Counted from the first letter of the stretch, positions 28,626-38,047 are shown. The stretch is 64,000 bases of DNA from Halarcobacter sp. (GCA_030145305.1 JAQYVX010000006.1:141649-205648); one strand, 5' to 3'. A program made the numbers and translations. The notes: generated by a model not told the origin, from the sequence alone.

Positions 28626-29612
28626 ATGACTCCACAAATTAATAAAATCAATACCACGAAAAATCTTTTGGCTTTTTCTGCTGGTGTTGATTCTTCTGCT
28701 CTTTTTTTTATTCTTTTAGAAAATAATATTCCTTTTGACCTTGCAATTGTAAACTATAATTTAAGAAAACAATCAAAAGAAGAACTACTTTATGCAAAAG
28801 AACTTGCTTTAAAATATAAAAAAGAAATCTATATAAAAGAATTAAAAATAGAAAATGAATCTAATTTTGAAAAAAAAGCTAGAGATATAAGATACACTTT
28901 TTTTGAAGAAATTATTGAAAAAAATTCTTATGAAACTTTAATCACAGCACATCAATTAAATGATAAATTTGAATGGTTCTTAATGCAGTTAAGTAAAGGT
29001 GCTGGAATTGTAGAGTTATTAAGTTTTGAAGAGAATATCAAAAAAGAAAAATTTACAATTTGTAAGCCTCTTATTAATACTTCAAGAGCTGATTTAGAAC
29101 AATATCTAGAAAAAAATCATATAAAATTTTTCATTGACCAGAGTAATTTTGATGAAAAATATAAGAGGAACTATTTTAGAAAAAAATTTTCTAATGATTT
29201 CATAAAAAATTATGAACAAGGACTTAAAAAAAGTTTTGAATATTTACAAAAAGATCTAGACTCTTTAGATATAAATCAAAAAACTATACTAAAAAATAAA
29301 GAACTAGAAATATTTAAAAGTAATGAAGATTCTAATATAAATATAAGAATCATAGATAAAAGTTTAAAACAAAGAGGTTTTTTATTAAGTAAACTTCAAA
29401 GAGATGAAATTCTTAAACAAAAGCAATGTGTGATTTCACATAAAATTGCTATTAATTTAACAAATAAATATATTTTTATATCACCTTATATAAAAGAGAC
29501 TATGCCAAAAAAATTTAAAGAAAAATGTCGTATTAATAGATTACCAAAAAATATAAGAGCTTATATTTTTAAAGAAAATATTTTAGAAGAAGTTCTATTT
29601 ATAACTAACTAA
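28626..29612 (+). CDS. tilS: tRNA(Ile)-lysidine synthase
   Basis: The 328-residue protein carries the PP-loop FSAGVDSSALFF near the N-terminus (about residues 18-29). Then come LAIVNYNLRKQS and LITAHQLNDKFEWFLMQL, where related enzymes have HxxdDxxET. TilS attaches lysine to C34 of tRNA-Ile(CAU), switching it from Met to Ile identity. It is shorter than the E. coli protein because of a reduced C-terminal region, as usual in Campylobacterota. The ATG follows the rimO stop without a gap, and the end overlaps the convergent fliT-like gene by four bases. Confidence 0.93.
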   Translation: MTPQINKINTTKNLLAFSAGVDSSALFFILLENNIPFDLAIVNYNLRKQSKEELLYAKELALKYKKEIYIKELKIENESNFEKKARDIRYTFFEEIIEKNSYETLITAHQLNDKFEWFLMQLSKGAGIVELLSFEENIKKEKFTICKPLINTSRADLEQYLEKNHIKFFIDQSNFDEKYKRNYFRKKFSNDFIKNYEQGLKKSFEYLQKDLDSLDINQKTILKNKELEIFKSNEDSNINIRIIDKSLKQRGFLLSKLQRDEILKQKQCVISHKIAINLTNKYIFISPYIKETMPKKFKEKCRINRLPKNIRAYIFKENILEEVLFITN

Positions 29613-29878
29613 TTATTTAAAAACCTTTGAAGTTTTTTATTTTCAACCATATCTTTTCTAGTTTGTTCTTTATGTTCTTTTAAAAAGTTTATGTTTTTGT
29701 AAAATAGTTCAAAAAGTACTTTTAAATCTTCTTGTTCTAAATCAAAATTAGTTATTTCTTCATTTAGTAGATATTTATTATGCCATAAAACTAAGGCATT
29801 AGCTTTTTCATAAGCGTCTAAAGAATCAATATAAATTAATTCCTCTAAAGCTTTTAAAGACCTGTTTCTTCTTTCCAT
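29609..29878 (-). CDS. Small protein after fliS, possible FliT-like flagellar chaperone
   Basis: The 89-residue protein is entirely helical, charged and without a signal or membrane segment. It overlaps the end of fliS by 25 bases, the position that fliT takes in many flagellar operons (fliD-fliS-fliT). That position and the length suit a FliT-like export chaperone for the filament cap, but sequence similarity is not recognisable by eye, so this is inference from context. It overlaps the convergent tilS end by four bases. Confidence 0.6.
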   Translation of the reverse strand: MERRNRSLKALEELIYIDSLDAYEKANALVLWHNKYLLNEEITNFDLEQEDLKVLFELFYKNINFLKEHKEQTRKDMVENKKLQRFLNN

Positions 29879-30210
29879 GCGTCAATTAGTCCTTGAACAA
29901 CTTTCATTACTTGATTAATAGAATTAACATTATCATCAATTCCTGCACCAAAAAGTGTTTCTATTTGATATAAATATAATCCATCAAGATAATAAGATAC
30001 ATCCCCACCCTCAAAATTAAGAACATTTCTCAATTCATCAAAAATAGCAACAGACTTATTTATATTGGTAAATTTAGCTTCAATATCTCCAGACTCCATA
30101 GAACTTTTTACAAATGAAAGATATTTTAACAAACCTTCATAAAGTTTTAATACTAATAAATACGGATCATCTGACACCGCATTTTGCTGCTGATAAGCTT
30201 CAATTCCCAT
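29854..30210 (-). CDS. fliS: Flagellin export chaperone FliS
   Basis: The 118-residue helical protein binds the disordered C-terminus of flagellin and keeps it from polymerising in the cytoplasm. MGIEAYQQQNAVSDDPYLLVLKLYEGLLKYL is the characteristic FliS N-terminus. The rest (AKFTNINKSVAIFDELRNVLNFEGG, ISYYLDGLYLY-like) follows the family's helix pattern. It follows fliD by 81 bases in the same direction. No flagellin gene lies in the window. Confidence 0.93.
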   Translation of the reverse strand: MGIEAYQQQNAVSDDPYLLVLKLYEGLLKYLSFVKSSMESGDIEAKFTNINKSVAIFDELRNVLNFEGGDVSYYLDGLYLYQIETLFGAGIDDNVNSINQVMKVVQGLIDAWKEETGL

Positions 30211-30291
30211 ATATTTACTCCATACTTATATTAAGGAACTAGTATATTATATCTTAACTTAAAAAAAGTTATTTAATATGCTAATTATAAT

Positions 30292-31893
30292 TTACTTTCC
30301 CGCTATTGATTGGCCTATCATTAATTTAAGCCCTGAGAATTGAGCCTCAAATCGATTTATAATTGTATTATATGAAGCAAATTGTTGAGCTAACATAGAA
30401 TATTTATTATCTAAAGTTTCAATCGCTTTATCTTTTTCTTTTTCTAAAGCTTCTTTTCTACTAGTTATATTGTTTTCATAACTAGTTAATATTCCACTAA
30501 AACTATTTATATCATCAACATACTCTTTTATCTGAGTGCCTAAGCCTTTATCTTCAGCAACACCTAAAAATAACATTTTCATATCTTCTGGGTTACTTTT
30601 TGCAAACTCATTAAATTTAGTTGAATCTAAACTTATTGTTCCTGATTTATTAATTTCAAAACCTGCATTAAAAATATTTAAATCATCATTAGGGCCATAA
30701 GAAGCAAAAATTTTTTCTTTTATTCCAGTCATCATAGCTCTTAAAGTAGCTTTATCTTCTACTTTACTTTCTGCTGAAAAAATTTCATTATCAACTAAGT
30801 CTGATAATTCATTATATTTATTTATAAAATCTTTCATAACTATTTCTAAATTACTATCATCTTTTTGTACATTTATACTTGCATTTCCAAGCTCAGTTGC
30901 TGTGATTTTCAAACCACCCTCTACTACTATTGAATTGGAAGAAACACTATAAGCAACACCATCAACGGTAGCCTCCATATTTTTTGCAGCTAAGGTCTTT
31001 CCACCTTGTTCGCCCACTAAACCTAGATTAAAATCATCATTATTTATAACAATATCTGAACCATCAACTCGGGATACTTGTAACCTATTATTTTCATACT
31101 TTGCATTAAAGTTTCCGCTTGCATTTATTTTATCAGCTAAGTCTTGATAACTTTCACTTGCAGTCAATGCGAAAGTTTCTCCATCTAATTCTAAATTTCC
31201 AGCACCAGGAAGGTCTGTTGAAACATAACTATTTGAAGAACTATATACTTTATTATCAAAACCTAAATCTAAACTTCCATTTTGGGTTATAGTTAAGGCA
31301 TTGTCAAGTCCAGGTTCTTTACTTTTAATTACAAGACGAAATTCATTAGTATTTACTGTTTCTATGCTCGATACAAAATTAGTATTATTATTTATCTCTT
31401 GAGCTAATTCTTCATAAGTTTTTCCATTCGTTTCAAATGTAAAATCTTCACCATTATGATTTATAACTAAAGTATCTGATGCTCCATTTGAACCTAATAT
31501 CATGGCATCTTTATCAAAAAATCTTCCACTTTGAAAAACATCTCGTTGAGCTAGTGAAGTCACAGAAACACTTGTAGTTCCCAAGTTTAATTTTCCAACA
31601 TCAGTCGCATCAAATATTACAGCAGAACCATTCGCCGTAGCTGTTTTTTGCTCAAATACAGTTACTCCACTATTTACAAATAAATCAAGGGGTTTAACCG
31701 AATTTAAAAGTTCTTCAACTTTTGCTTTTATTTCTTGAATCTTTTCAGATTCTCCACCTTCTCCTTTAATATTTTCAATAGAAGTTTCAATAGGGGCAAC
31801 TGTAGAAGCTCTTTCTGCTGTTTTTAATTTCTCGATTAACTCATTGTTTAAAGATCCTGCCCCTGTTCCTAAACCTAGTACTCCATTAGTCAT
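30292..31893 (-). CDS. fliD: Flagellar filament cap protein FliD
   Basis: The 533-residue protein is exported through the flagellum and caps the filament, guiding flagellin polymerisation. The N-terminus (GLGTGAGSLNNELIEKLKTAE) and the C-terminal coiled coil (LEKEKDKAIETLDNKYSMLAQQFASYNTIINRFEAQFSGLKLMI) match FliD_N and FliD_C. The middle is repetitive, with several YEELAQEINN- and SYQDLADKINA-like blocks as in hook-associated proteins. AGGAG precedes the ATG at 31893. It lies 12 bases after flgK. Confidence 0.95.
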   Translation of the reverse strand: MTNGVLGLGTGAGSLNNELIEKLKTAERASTVAPIETSIENIKGEGGESEKIQEIKAKVEELLNSVKPLDLFVNSGVTVFEQKTATANGSAVIFDATDVGKLNLGTTSVSVTSLAQRDVFQSGRFFDKDAMILGSNGASDTLVINHNGEDFTFETNGKTYEELAQEINNNTNFVSSIETVNTNEFRLVIKSKEPGLDNALTITQNGSLDLGFDNKVYSSSNSYVSTDLPGAGNLELDGETFALTASESYQDLADKINASGNFNAKYENNRLQVSRVDGSDIVINNDDFNLGLVGEQGGKTLAAKNMEATVDGVAYSVSSNSIVVEGGLKITATELGNASINVQKDDSNLEIVMKDFINKYNELSDLVDNEIFSAESKVEDKATLRAMMTGIKEKIFASYGPNDDLNIFNAGFEINKSGTISLDSTKFNEFAKSNPEDMKMLFLGVAEDKGLGTQIKEYVDDINSFSGILTSYENNITSRKEALEKEKDKAIETLDNKYSMLAQQFASYNTIINRFEAQFSGLKLMIGQSIAGK

Positions 31894-31905
31894 AATAAAC
31901 TCCTA

Positions 31906-34074
31906 TTATCTAATATTTAAAATTGTTTGAAGCATTGCATCTACAACTGTAATAATTTTTGCATTAGCTGTATATGCTGCTTGAAATTTAATTAAATTTA
32001 TCATCTCTTCATCACTATCAACTTTAGTCAATTGGTCAAAGTTTGATTGAAGTGATTGCTCAACTGCTTCTTGAGCTTCTAATAAAAAGTCATTGTTTTC
32101 TTTATCTGAAGATATATTTACTCTTATTTCTTGGTAAAATTCTGAAAAAGAAGAAAGAGCATTATTTGAAGAATCTTGTTCAAATCCATCAAATTCAACA
32201 TCTTTTTTCCATTGAAGTGTAGCCATATAATCTAAGTCACTTTGAACTAAATCATTTACAGCATTCTCATGAAATTTTAAAGATTTTACATCTCCACCAC
32301 TAAACAAGTTTAGCTCTTTTATATTTTGATTTCCATCATATGCATCGGAAGAAACATGTCCATAAAGATACTCTTCTTCTCCTGTTTTTACATATTTTGT
32401 ATATATATCACTTAATGCTCTAGCAAAATCATCAAGTTTTTCTTTATAATCAATTAACTTATTGTTTACAGAATTTGAGCTTAAATTTTCAGTTTGTGCT
32501 TTTAAAATACCTGAGCCAATATTTACTTCATTGCCATAGATAGATAAAGAAACTTTATTCTCTGATTCTTGACTTTGATTTTCATTTTTAAATACTGTAT
32601 CTCTATCTATTTCTGTACTTGTCATTCCTAGTGGAGGTGAAAGTGAATCTGTAATAGTTAAAGGAGTAACAGAATCTGCATGACTTATTGTTACTCTTCC
32701 ATCAACAATTGATGCTTGAAAATTTGTTTGTAAATTTATTTCATCTACTAAATCTTGGTAGGTTGTTGTTCCACCAGTTACGGCAACTGTATGTGATGTT
32801 GTACCATCACTTACTGTAAAATCACCAGTGCCAGTTATCGTATCTGTGCCAAGGATATTCGTATCATTTTGATAACTTGGATTAGTTCCCCTTGAAATAG
32901 AAATTCTTCCTTCAAATGTACCATCAGTACCTTCAACCTTTGATTCAAGAACTAAAAACTTATCTTGATTTTTTGAAGTAATTTTATTTCCATCTGAATC
33001 TAAAGCATAGTCACCATTATAAGCCTTTACTAAAGAAGAAGTACCAGTATTATGATTAATTTTATGAGCAAGTGCTCTAATTAAATTATCAGCAGTAACC
33101 ACATCATCTTCACTAGATAAGTTTGTTGAATCAAATTCTGCAGGATTATTATTTGGACCTAAAATTTTTTGCCCAATAGTAACAGACACTTCATGTTCAT
33201 TATCTAACTTATATGTAACCACATCCCCAGGAAGAAAAGTTCTAGGAGTTATAACGCCATTAGAATCTTTAGTATTTTTAATTCCATCATATATATTGTT
33301 GTCAAAATCATTATCAACAAAAGAGAATCTATCAATCTGAGTTGTCTTTTCATCTAATAATTCTACTTCTCTAAGATTTGTACCAAATCTAATAGCTACT
33401 GTTCCACCTATTTTTAACTCATATTCATTGTTACTTTTATCAACTTCGATATTAACGTAATTTGAAAGTTCTTTTTCTAACTCATCTCTTTTATCTAATA
33501 AGTCATTAGAAGCAATTTTGTATTGTCCTAATTTTTCATTTACTGAGCCAATTTCTTTTATTAAACTATTTACTTTTTTTACATTTTCTTCTAAATTGGT
33601 TCTTATTAATTCTTCTTGTTTTTCAACACCTGAATATAAATTTTGTAAACTATCAACTAAGACTTTACCTTGTGTTTTATATGTAGTTTTATAAATTTCA
33701 GAATTGGGATTTGATCTTAAATTTTCAACAGATTGAAAATATCTATTTAAATCACTTGAAAACCCACTTGTATCAGTCTCTTTAAATATAAATTCAACAT
33801 TACCAACTAAAGAAGATATTTCTTCGTAATAATTAGATTTACTATTTTCAGTCATCAAATTATCATACATATATTGGGAAGTTATTCTATATGTTTCATC
33901 AGCACGAACTCCACGTCCTGTCATTCGCCCATCAATCATACCTAATTCATTTAACTGAACTACCCTTTTTTTATATCCTGGAGTGTTTTCATTAGCTATG
34001 TTATTAGAAACGTTTTCCACTGCTGCTTTTGCAGCACTTAAACCACTTTGTGCTACGTTTAATGACCCTAGCAT
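31906..34074 (-). CDS. flgK: Flagellar hook-associated protein 1 (FlgK)
   Basis: The 722-residue protein forms the hook-filament junction. The N-terminus (SLNVAQSGLSAAKAAVENVSNNIANENTPGY) is the rod/hook-family motif. The C-terminus (DEEMINLIKFQAAYTANAKIITVVDAMLQTIL) is the matching coiled-coil region that ends FlgK. The protein is exported without cleavage by the flagellar type III system. AAGGAG precedes the ATG at 34074. Longer than the E. coli protein because of an expanded surface domain, which contains a TGDFTVSDG / TYQDLVDEINLQ segment like one in fliD. Confidence 0.95.
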   Translation of the reverse strand: MLGSLNVAQSGLSAAKAAVENVSNNIANENTPGYKKRVVQLNELGMIDGRMTGRGVRADETYRITSQYMYDNLMTENSKSNYYEEISSLVGNVEFIFKETDTSGFSSDLNRYFQSVENLRSNPNSEIYKTTYKTQGKVLVDSLQNLYSGVEKQEELIRTNLEENVKKVNSLIKEIGSVNEKLGQYKIASNDLLDKRDELEKELSNYVNIEVDKSNNEYELKIGGTVAIRFGTNLREVELLDEKTTQIDRFSFVDNDFDNNIYDGIKNTKDSNGVITPRTFLPGDVVTYKLDNEHEVSVTIGQKILGPNNNPAEFDSTNLSSEDDVVTADNLIRALAHKINHNTGTSSLVKAYNGDYALDSDGNKITSKNQDKFLVLESKVEGTDGTFEGRISISRGTNPSYQNDTNILGTDTITGTGDFTVSDGTTSHTVAVTGGTTTYQDLVDEINLQTNFQASIVDGRVTISHADSVTPLTITDSLSPPLGMTSTEIDRDTVFKNENQSQESENKVSLSIYGNEVNIGSGILKAQTENLSSNSVNNKLIDYKEKLDDFARALSDIYTKYVKTGEEEYLYGHVSSDAYDGNQNIKELNLFSGGDVKSLKFHENAVNDLVQSDLDYMATLQWKKDVEFDGFEQDSSNNALSSFSEFYQEIRVNISSDKENNDFLLEAQEAVEQSLQSNFDQLTKVDSDEEMINLIKFQAAYTANAKIITVVDAMLQTILNIR

Positions 34075-34130
34075 ATAAACTCCTTTTAGATAATATTTCT
34101 AATTATCGCATTACATTTCTTAAAATTAGA

Positions 34131-34838
34131 TTAAAAAGGCCAAAACTTCTGTATTATTTTTAATCCCCATGGTACACGCATAACATCTTGTTCTTCACCA
34201 TCTTTAGTATACATAATCTTTAAATTTGCAATTTGAGAAGATGAAATTGAGTTATCAGAAGTTATATCATAAGGTCTAATCACCCCAGTTAATTGTAAAG
34301 ATTGCTTTTGTCCATCAATTAAAATTTCTTTAAAACCTTTTATATAATAGTTTCCATTTTGATAGGTTTCTTCAATTATAGCTGATACTGTAGTTGAAAA
34401 GTTTTCATTTAGATTTGTTTTTACTTCTCCATTATTTGCAGTATTACTAGTTGTACCAAAATCTACTCCAACAAGAGGATTAGCTTTGTCTGCAATTGTT
34501 TTTGTAACTCCACTTAAAACATTACTACCTGTCCCTGAAAATAATCCACCACCAAGTGAATTTTTCCTATCTGCACTAACTTCTCTTTTATTATTAGTAT
34601 TTGAAGATAATCTTTCACTCACTTGAACTTGGATTAAATCCCCAACTTGTAAATCTTTCTTATCTGCAAATAAAGAAGGCCCTTTTAAAGAGTATAAAGA
34701 ACCTTTATTTTTTTTTATTATTGGTTTAGCTTTAGGAACTTGTTGAGGAGGTTTTACAAACTCTATTTTTGGTTCTTTCATACAAGCTGTAAAGAAAAGA
34801 GGAAAGAGAACAAGTAAGAAATATTTTCTATTCTTCAT
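34131..34838 (-). CDS. flgH: Flagellar L-ring protein FlgH (lipoprotein)
   Basis: I choose the ATG at 34838 (MKNRKYFLLVLFPLFFTAC), because a lipoprotein signal with lipobox FTAC follows at once. A TTG at 34853 would add five residues before the signal. The 235-residue product carries SLYSLKGPSLFADKKDLQVGDLIQVQV and the C-terminal GVIRPYDITSDNSISSSQIANLKIMY typical of FlgH. It forms the outer-membrane bushing of the flagellar rod. The start overlaps the preceding small gene by 11 bases, so it is coupled to it. flgI, which builds the P ring, is at 38048. Confidence 0.93.
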   Translation of the reverse strand: MKNRKYFLLVLFPLFFTACMKEPKIEFVKPPQQVPKAKPIIKKNKGSLYSLKGPSLFADKKDLQVGDLIQVQVSERLSSNTNNKREVSADRKNSLGGGLFSGTGSNVLSGVTKTIADKANPLVGVDFGTTSNTANNGEVKTNLNENFSTTVSAIIEETYQNGNYYIKGFKEILIDGQKQSLQLTGVIRPYDITSDNSISSSQIANLKIMYTKDGEEQDVMRVPWGLKIIQKFWPF

Positions 34839-35256
34839 TATATTTACTTTCAATTATATATTTTAAATCTATTGCAATTTTTATATCTTTTATATCTTTT
34901 TTGATTAAAGCTGTACTTCCGTATCTTACTCTTAATGCTTCTAAGTTCGTATCTGGATCAACTATAATCAAAGCTCTATTAGAAACTATTTTAAGATCTA
35001 TTACTTTTCTTTGTCCGATTAAATCAACTGCGGTTTCAATTTCTCGATAAACAATTCTTTCTAGTTTTTTGCTTTTCTCATTTTTTTCATCTTTTTTACT
35101 TAGTTGTACTTCTTTTGCATTATCAAGATTTTGCTGTTTTGAAAACTCTTCCCCCATATAAAAATAATAGGCAACAAGCATTCCAATCAAAGAAGCAAAG
35201 GCTATTACTTTTATAAGTAGCCTTTTTCTATTATTTGTTTTTACTGCAACTATCAT
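34828..35256 (-). CDS. Membrane-anchored hypothetical protein in the flagellar cluster
   Basis: The 142-residue protein has a positively charged N-terminus and one transmembrane helix (about 16-31). A Lys/Glu-rich linker (about 35-65) and a C-terminal small alpha/beta domain (VDLIGQRKVIDLKIVSNRALIIVDPDTN) follow. The family is not recognised. It overlaps flgH by 11 bases and starts one base after the fliL stop, so it is tightly inside the fliL-to-flgH run. A periplasmic role in flagellar assembly is inferred from place only. Confidence 0.75.
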   Translation of the reverse strand: MIVAVKTNNRKRLLIKVIAFASLIGMLVAYYFYMGEEFSKQQNLDNAKEVQLSKKDEKNEKSKKLERIVYREIETAVDLIGQRKVIDLKIVSNRALIIVDPDTNLEALRVRYGSTALIKKDIKDIKIAIDLKYIIESKYNEE

Positions 35257-35257
35257 T

Positions 35258-35791
35258 TTATTTAATTACAAAAGTTGTAAATAAAATTTTATTAACAACA
35301 TTTTGTTTAATATCTTCATTTCTTGCAGTTACTTCATTTAAAATACTATTTATATCTTCAATTAATTCTTCTTTTAACAATGCTTTTCCACCAACAGTCA
35401 ACAATTCTTCAGAACTTCTTGAACTAATTTGAGCAATTACAACATCAACAATTTCAGGCTTATACTTTTCAACAATCTCTTCGATAGTAGGTTCATTACT
35501 TTTTATTGCAAAAGATAATTTCATTAATTTTTCTCTACCTTTTGCATTTGTTATATTTAGAACTAAGTCACTAATACTTGCTTTAAATGTATCTTGCATA
35601 TCTCCTGAGTCAACTTTTTTTACTTCTTCTTGGCCTTGCTGATTTTGACCATTTAAAACTCCACTTGAATATAGAAGATAACCTCCAAAACCAACTGCAA
35701 TTAATAATATAACAACTAATGCAATTAGCACTATCATTAATCCTTTTCCTCCGCCGCTCTTTGGTGGGACTACTACTTCTTCTTCAGCCAT
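35258..35791 (-). CDS. fliL: Flagellar basal body-associated protein FliL
   Basis: The 177-residue inner-membrane protein has a cytoplasmic N-terminus, one transmembrane helix (about 17-43), and a periplasmic domain with the FliL pattern. That pattern includes LVLNITNAKGREKLMKLSFAIKS, then EIVDVVIAQISSRSSEELLTVGGKALLKEELIEDINSIL. FliL associates with stators and the MS ring and supports torque. AAGG precedes the ATG. Its neighbour upstream is motE, another stator-associated gene. Confidence 0.93.
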   Translation of the reverse strand: MAEEEVVVPPKSGGGKGLMIVLIALVVILLIAVGFGGYLLYSSGVLNGQNQQGQEEVKKVDSGDMQDTFKASISDLVLNITNAKGREKLMKLSFAIKSNEPTIEEIVEKYKPEIVDVVIAQISSRSSEELLTVGGKALLKEELIEDINSILNEVTARNEDIKQNVVNKILFTTFVIK

Positions 35792-35809
35792 ATTTAACCT
35801 TCATTCTCA

Positions 35810-36301
35810 TTATTTGTTTTTATAATTTTCTAGCATAAGTGTAAGCATAGATGCATTTTCAGTACTTAAATATTTCATCAATGCTGTTACTTTATTCTCT
35901 TTTATTTTTAAGATTATAGCAAAAACATCTTCAACTTTTCCCTCAGTAATCATCTGATTAAAAATTCCCGCTGCAATCTTTGGTTTCATCTTATTATAAA
36001 TTTTTGCTGTTTTACTTCCAACTTCACCTTTAATATCTTTTAAAATTTCTAAATTTTGATTTTTTAAAGATTCAATCTCTTTTCTCTCTTTTTCAATTTT
36101 TCCTAATATTACATCTAACTCTTTTTTTCTTTTTTGATATTCTTCTTCTTTTTTATTATAAAAAATATTTAATTCTTTTTTTAATTCTTTTACTTCTATT
36201 TTTTGCTTTATAAGAGCGGCACTACTTACTCTTTCTTCTGCTAACAATGAAGTAAATATAAAGATACTTATTGTCGTAATTTTAAATAAACCTTTAAGCA
36301 A
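35810..36301 (-). CDS. motE: Motility protein MotE (PDP-type stator chaperone)
   Basis: The 163-residue protein begins at TTG (36301), with AGGAG five bases upstream. It has a signal sequence (about 1-21), a long Lys/Glu coiled coil (about 28-95) and a C-terminal MgtE_N-like helical domain (SKTAKIYNKMKPKIAAGIFNQM, TALMKYLSTENASMLTLMLENY). In Campylobacter and Helicobacter this architecture is MotE/PDP, a periplasmic chaperone that organises MotB and the stator ring. Position beside fliL agrees. Confidence 0.8.
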   Translation of the reverse strand: MLKGLFKITTISIFIFTSLLAEERVSSAALIKQKIEVKELKKELNIFYNKKEEEYQKRKKELDVILGKIEKERKEIESLKNQNLEILKDIKGEVGSKTAKIYNKMKPKIAAGIFNQMITEGKVEDVFAIILKIKENKVTALMKYLSTENASMLTLMLENYKNK

Positions 36302-36312
36302 AAAATCTCCTT

Positions 36313-36717
36313 TTAACCTTGATTATACTTACTTTGCATATATTCATTTGAAGCTTCTTCTTCTAATAAAAGGACTCTTCTTAACTCTTCTTGTTTTTGT
36401 TCGTCTAGCATATATTTATATTGTTCTGTTTCTTTTTGCAATTCAATAATCTCTTTTACAATTACTTCTAATTGTGAATGCAATGATATTTTTTCATTTT
36501 CTAATTTACCAATATGTGCTTTCATAGTATTTCTATGTATTGCTAAAACAGCAAAATCAGAAATTGCACCATACTTTTGAACACTTGTTGTAGTTATTTT
36601 ATTTTGCGTAAACATAATTTCATCATCAAGATGATTTATCTTAATCATGATTTGACCCTTTTGCATCATCTTTTGGTCTGTTTGAGTTTTTTTTAAGTTA
36701 TATAATTTTTCAATCAT
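36313..36717 (-). CDS. Coiled-coil flagellar protein, FliJ-like
   Basis: I take the ATG at 36717, one base after the fliQ stop; a TTG at 36729 is also possible. The ~134-residue product is a single long coiled coil rich in Lys, Glu and Gln with no membrane segment. Length, composition and position (between fliQ and motE) match FliJ, the stalk protein of the flagellar ATPase complex. FliJ evolves fast, so the assignment rests on architecture and neighbours. Confidence 0.6.
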   Translation of the reverse strand: MIEKLYNLKKTQTDQKMMQKGQIMIKINHLDDEIMFTQNKITTTSVQKYGAISDFAVLAIHRNTMKAHIGKLENEKISLHSQLEVIVKEIIELQKETEQYKYMLDEQKQEELRRVLLLEEEASNEYMQSKYNQG

Positions 36718-36718
36718 T

Positions 36719-36979
36719 TTATCGTCCAAAAACTAAAATTATATCCCACAAGTCTTTTGTATAAGATTCAATATTATCTCCTATCCAAGGAAGAGAAATA
36801 AGAATAAAAATAGATACAAAAATCACTTTTGGAACAAAAGATAAAGATGCATCAGAAACTTGTGTAACAGCTTGAAAAATTGATATTACTAAACCTATAA
36901 CCATACTTACAATTAAAGATGGTAAACCTAAGATTAGAATGATTTTCACTGTATTTTCGGCAATTGCTATTAAATCCAT
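36719..36979 (-). CDS. fliQ: Flagellar export apparatus protein FliQ
   Basis: The 86-residue membrane protein has two transmembrane helices and the FliQ pattern IAENTVKIILILGLPSLIVSMVIGLVISIFQAVTQVSDASLSFVPK. It forms part of the FliPQR export gate. The ATG at 36979 follows the stop of the acidic-protein gene by one base, and its own end overlaps the start region of the FliJ-like gene. Confidence 0.95.
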   Translation of the reverse strand: MDLIAIAENTVKIILILGLPSLIVSMVIGLVISIFQAVTQVSDASLSFVPKVIFVSIFILISLPWIGDNIESYTKDLWDIILVFGR

Positions 36980-36980
36980 A

Positions 36981-37955
36981 CTAATCTTTTACTTTTATTG
37001 TTATCTCCAATGTTTTATTATTAAGTAAGCTCGAAATTAACTGTGCAATATCATTAACATTTGAGCTATTAACTTTAACATTTTCTTCATTTGTTGGTTT
37101 AGTTGAAGTATCTAAAGACTCTTTTAATGTAGAGGAAGCTGAAGTATCAATATTATTCATTCCATCTAAAGCCGCTAATATCTCATCTTCATTCAAAGTA
37201 TCAAATTGTGAAAACTCATCCACCATATTTTTATCTCCTTGCATTGTATCTTCAATATCTATATCCGATTCAATAGTTTTTTCTTCTACTGTCTCATTAT
37301 TTGTTTTTATGTTATCCAAATCTTTATCAAAACTCAAATCTTTTAATAAAGAAGCATCATCTTTATCAATATCTTCAATCAAAGAAACCGCATCTTCTAA
37401 TACAGAATCTTTTTTAATATCATCTGATATTTCAGACATGTAGTCATTTTCTTCATAATCATCATCTTCTTCTTCTGGATGATTGTTTGATAATAGTTGA
37501 CTTAGTTCTTCATCTAATTGAATATATTCTTTATTATCATCATCTTCCTCTTCATAGGCATTTTCAACCATTTCGACAATTGACTCTTGGATTTCACTTG
37601 ACTCTTTTTCATTAATAACAGATTCTAATCTTCTTTTTATATGAATAGCTAATTCTTCAATTGAATCAACAGAAATGTCTCCAATTCCATTATCAAGTAA
37701 ATACTCTTGCTCAATTGAATCTTTTGCTTGCAAAAATTTAATTTTTTGATTTATAGAATTTTTCTTTATTATTTTTGCATCATCAATCAAATATATATTA
37801 TTTGGATTATCTTCAATAGCCTCTTTTAGTTCTACTACAGAGTCTAAATCCTTGATTTCACCATGTTCATCAAGTCTAAATTTTATATTTGAATGATTTA
37901 GTACAGCGTGAATATCTTTCTTGAAACTTTCACTTCCGTAAATATATATAACCAA
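36981..37955 (-). CDS. Highly acidic protein in the flagellar cluster, function unknown
   Basis: The 324-residue protein starts at TTG (37955) with AAGG seven bases upstream. The first ~110 residues look like a small alpha/beta domain (VIYIYGSESFKKDIHAVL, NIYLIDDAKII, ISVDSIEELAIHIKRRL). Residues about 115-290 are extremely rich in Asp and Glu and low in complexity. The C-terminal ~25 residues (NDIAQLISSLLNNKTLEITIKVKD) form a short ordered tail. There is no signal peptide. It heads the minus-strand flagellar operon and is divergent from flgI. I do not recognise the family; a regulator or chaperone role is only inferred from place. Confidence 0.75.
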   Translation of the reverse strand: MVIYIYGSESFKKDIHAVLNHSNIKFRLDEHGEIKDLDSVVELKEAIEDNPNNIYLIDDAKIIKKNSINQKIKFLQAKDSIEQEYLLDNGIGDISVDSIEELAIHIKRRLESVINEKESSEIQESIVEMVENAYEEEDDDNKEYIQLDEELSQLLSNNHPEEEDDDYEENDYMSEISDDIKKDSVLEDAVSLIEDIDKDDASLLKDLSFDKDLDNIKTNNETVEEKTIESDIDIEDTMQGDKNMVDEFSQFDTLNEDEILAALDGMNNIDTSASSTLKESLDTSTKPTNEENVKVNSSNVNDIAQLISSLLNNKTLEITIKVKD

Positions 37956-38047
37956 AAGAGTACCTTAAAATTATTTTTTATAATTATTATACCTTTTATT
38001 TATAAAATTTTGGATAAAATAAATTCAATTATGCATAAGGTGTACCA

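Noticed and set aside
37956..38047. Sigma-54 or sigma-28 promoter between the divergent flagellar operons
   Set aside because: No GG-N10-GC pair or sigma-28-type box is present; only AT-rich -10-like boxes.
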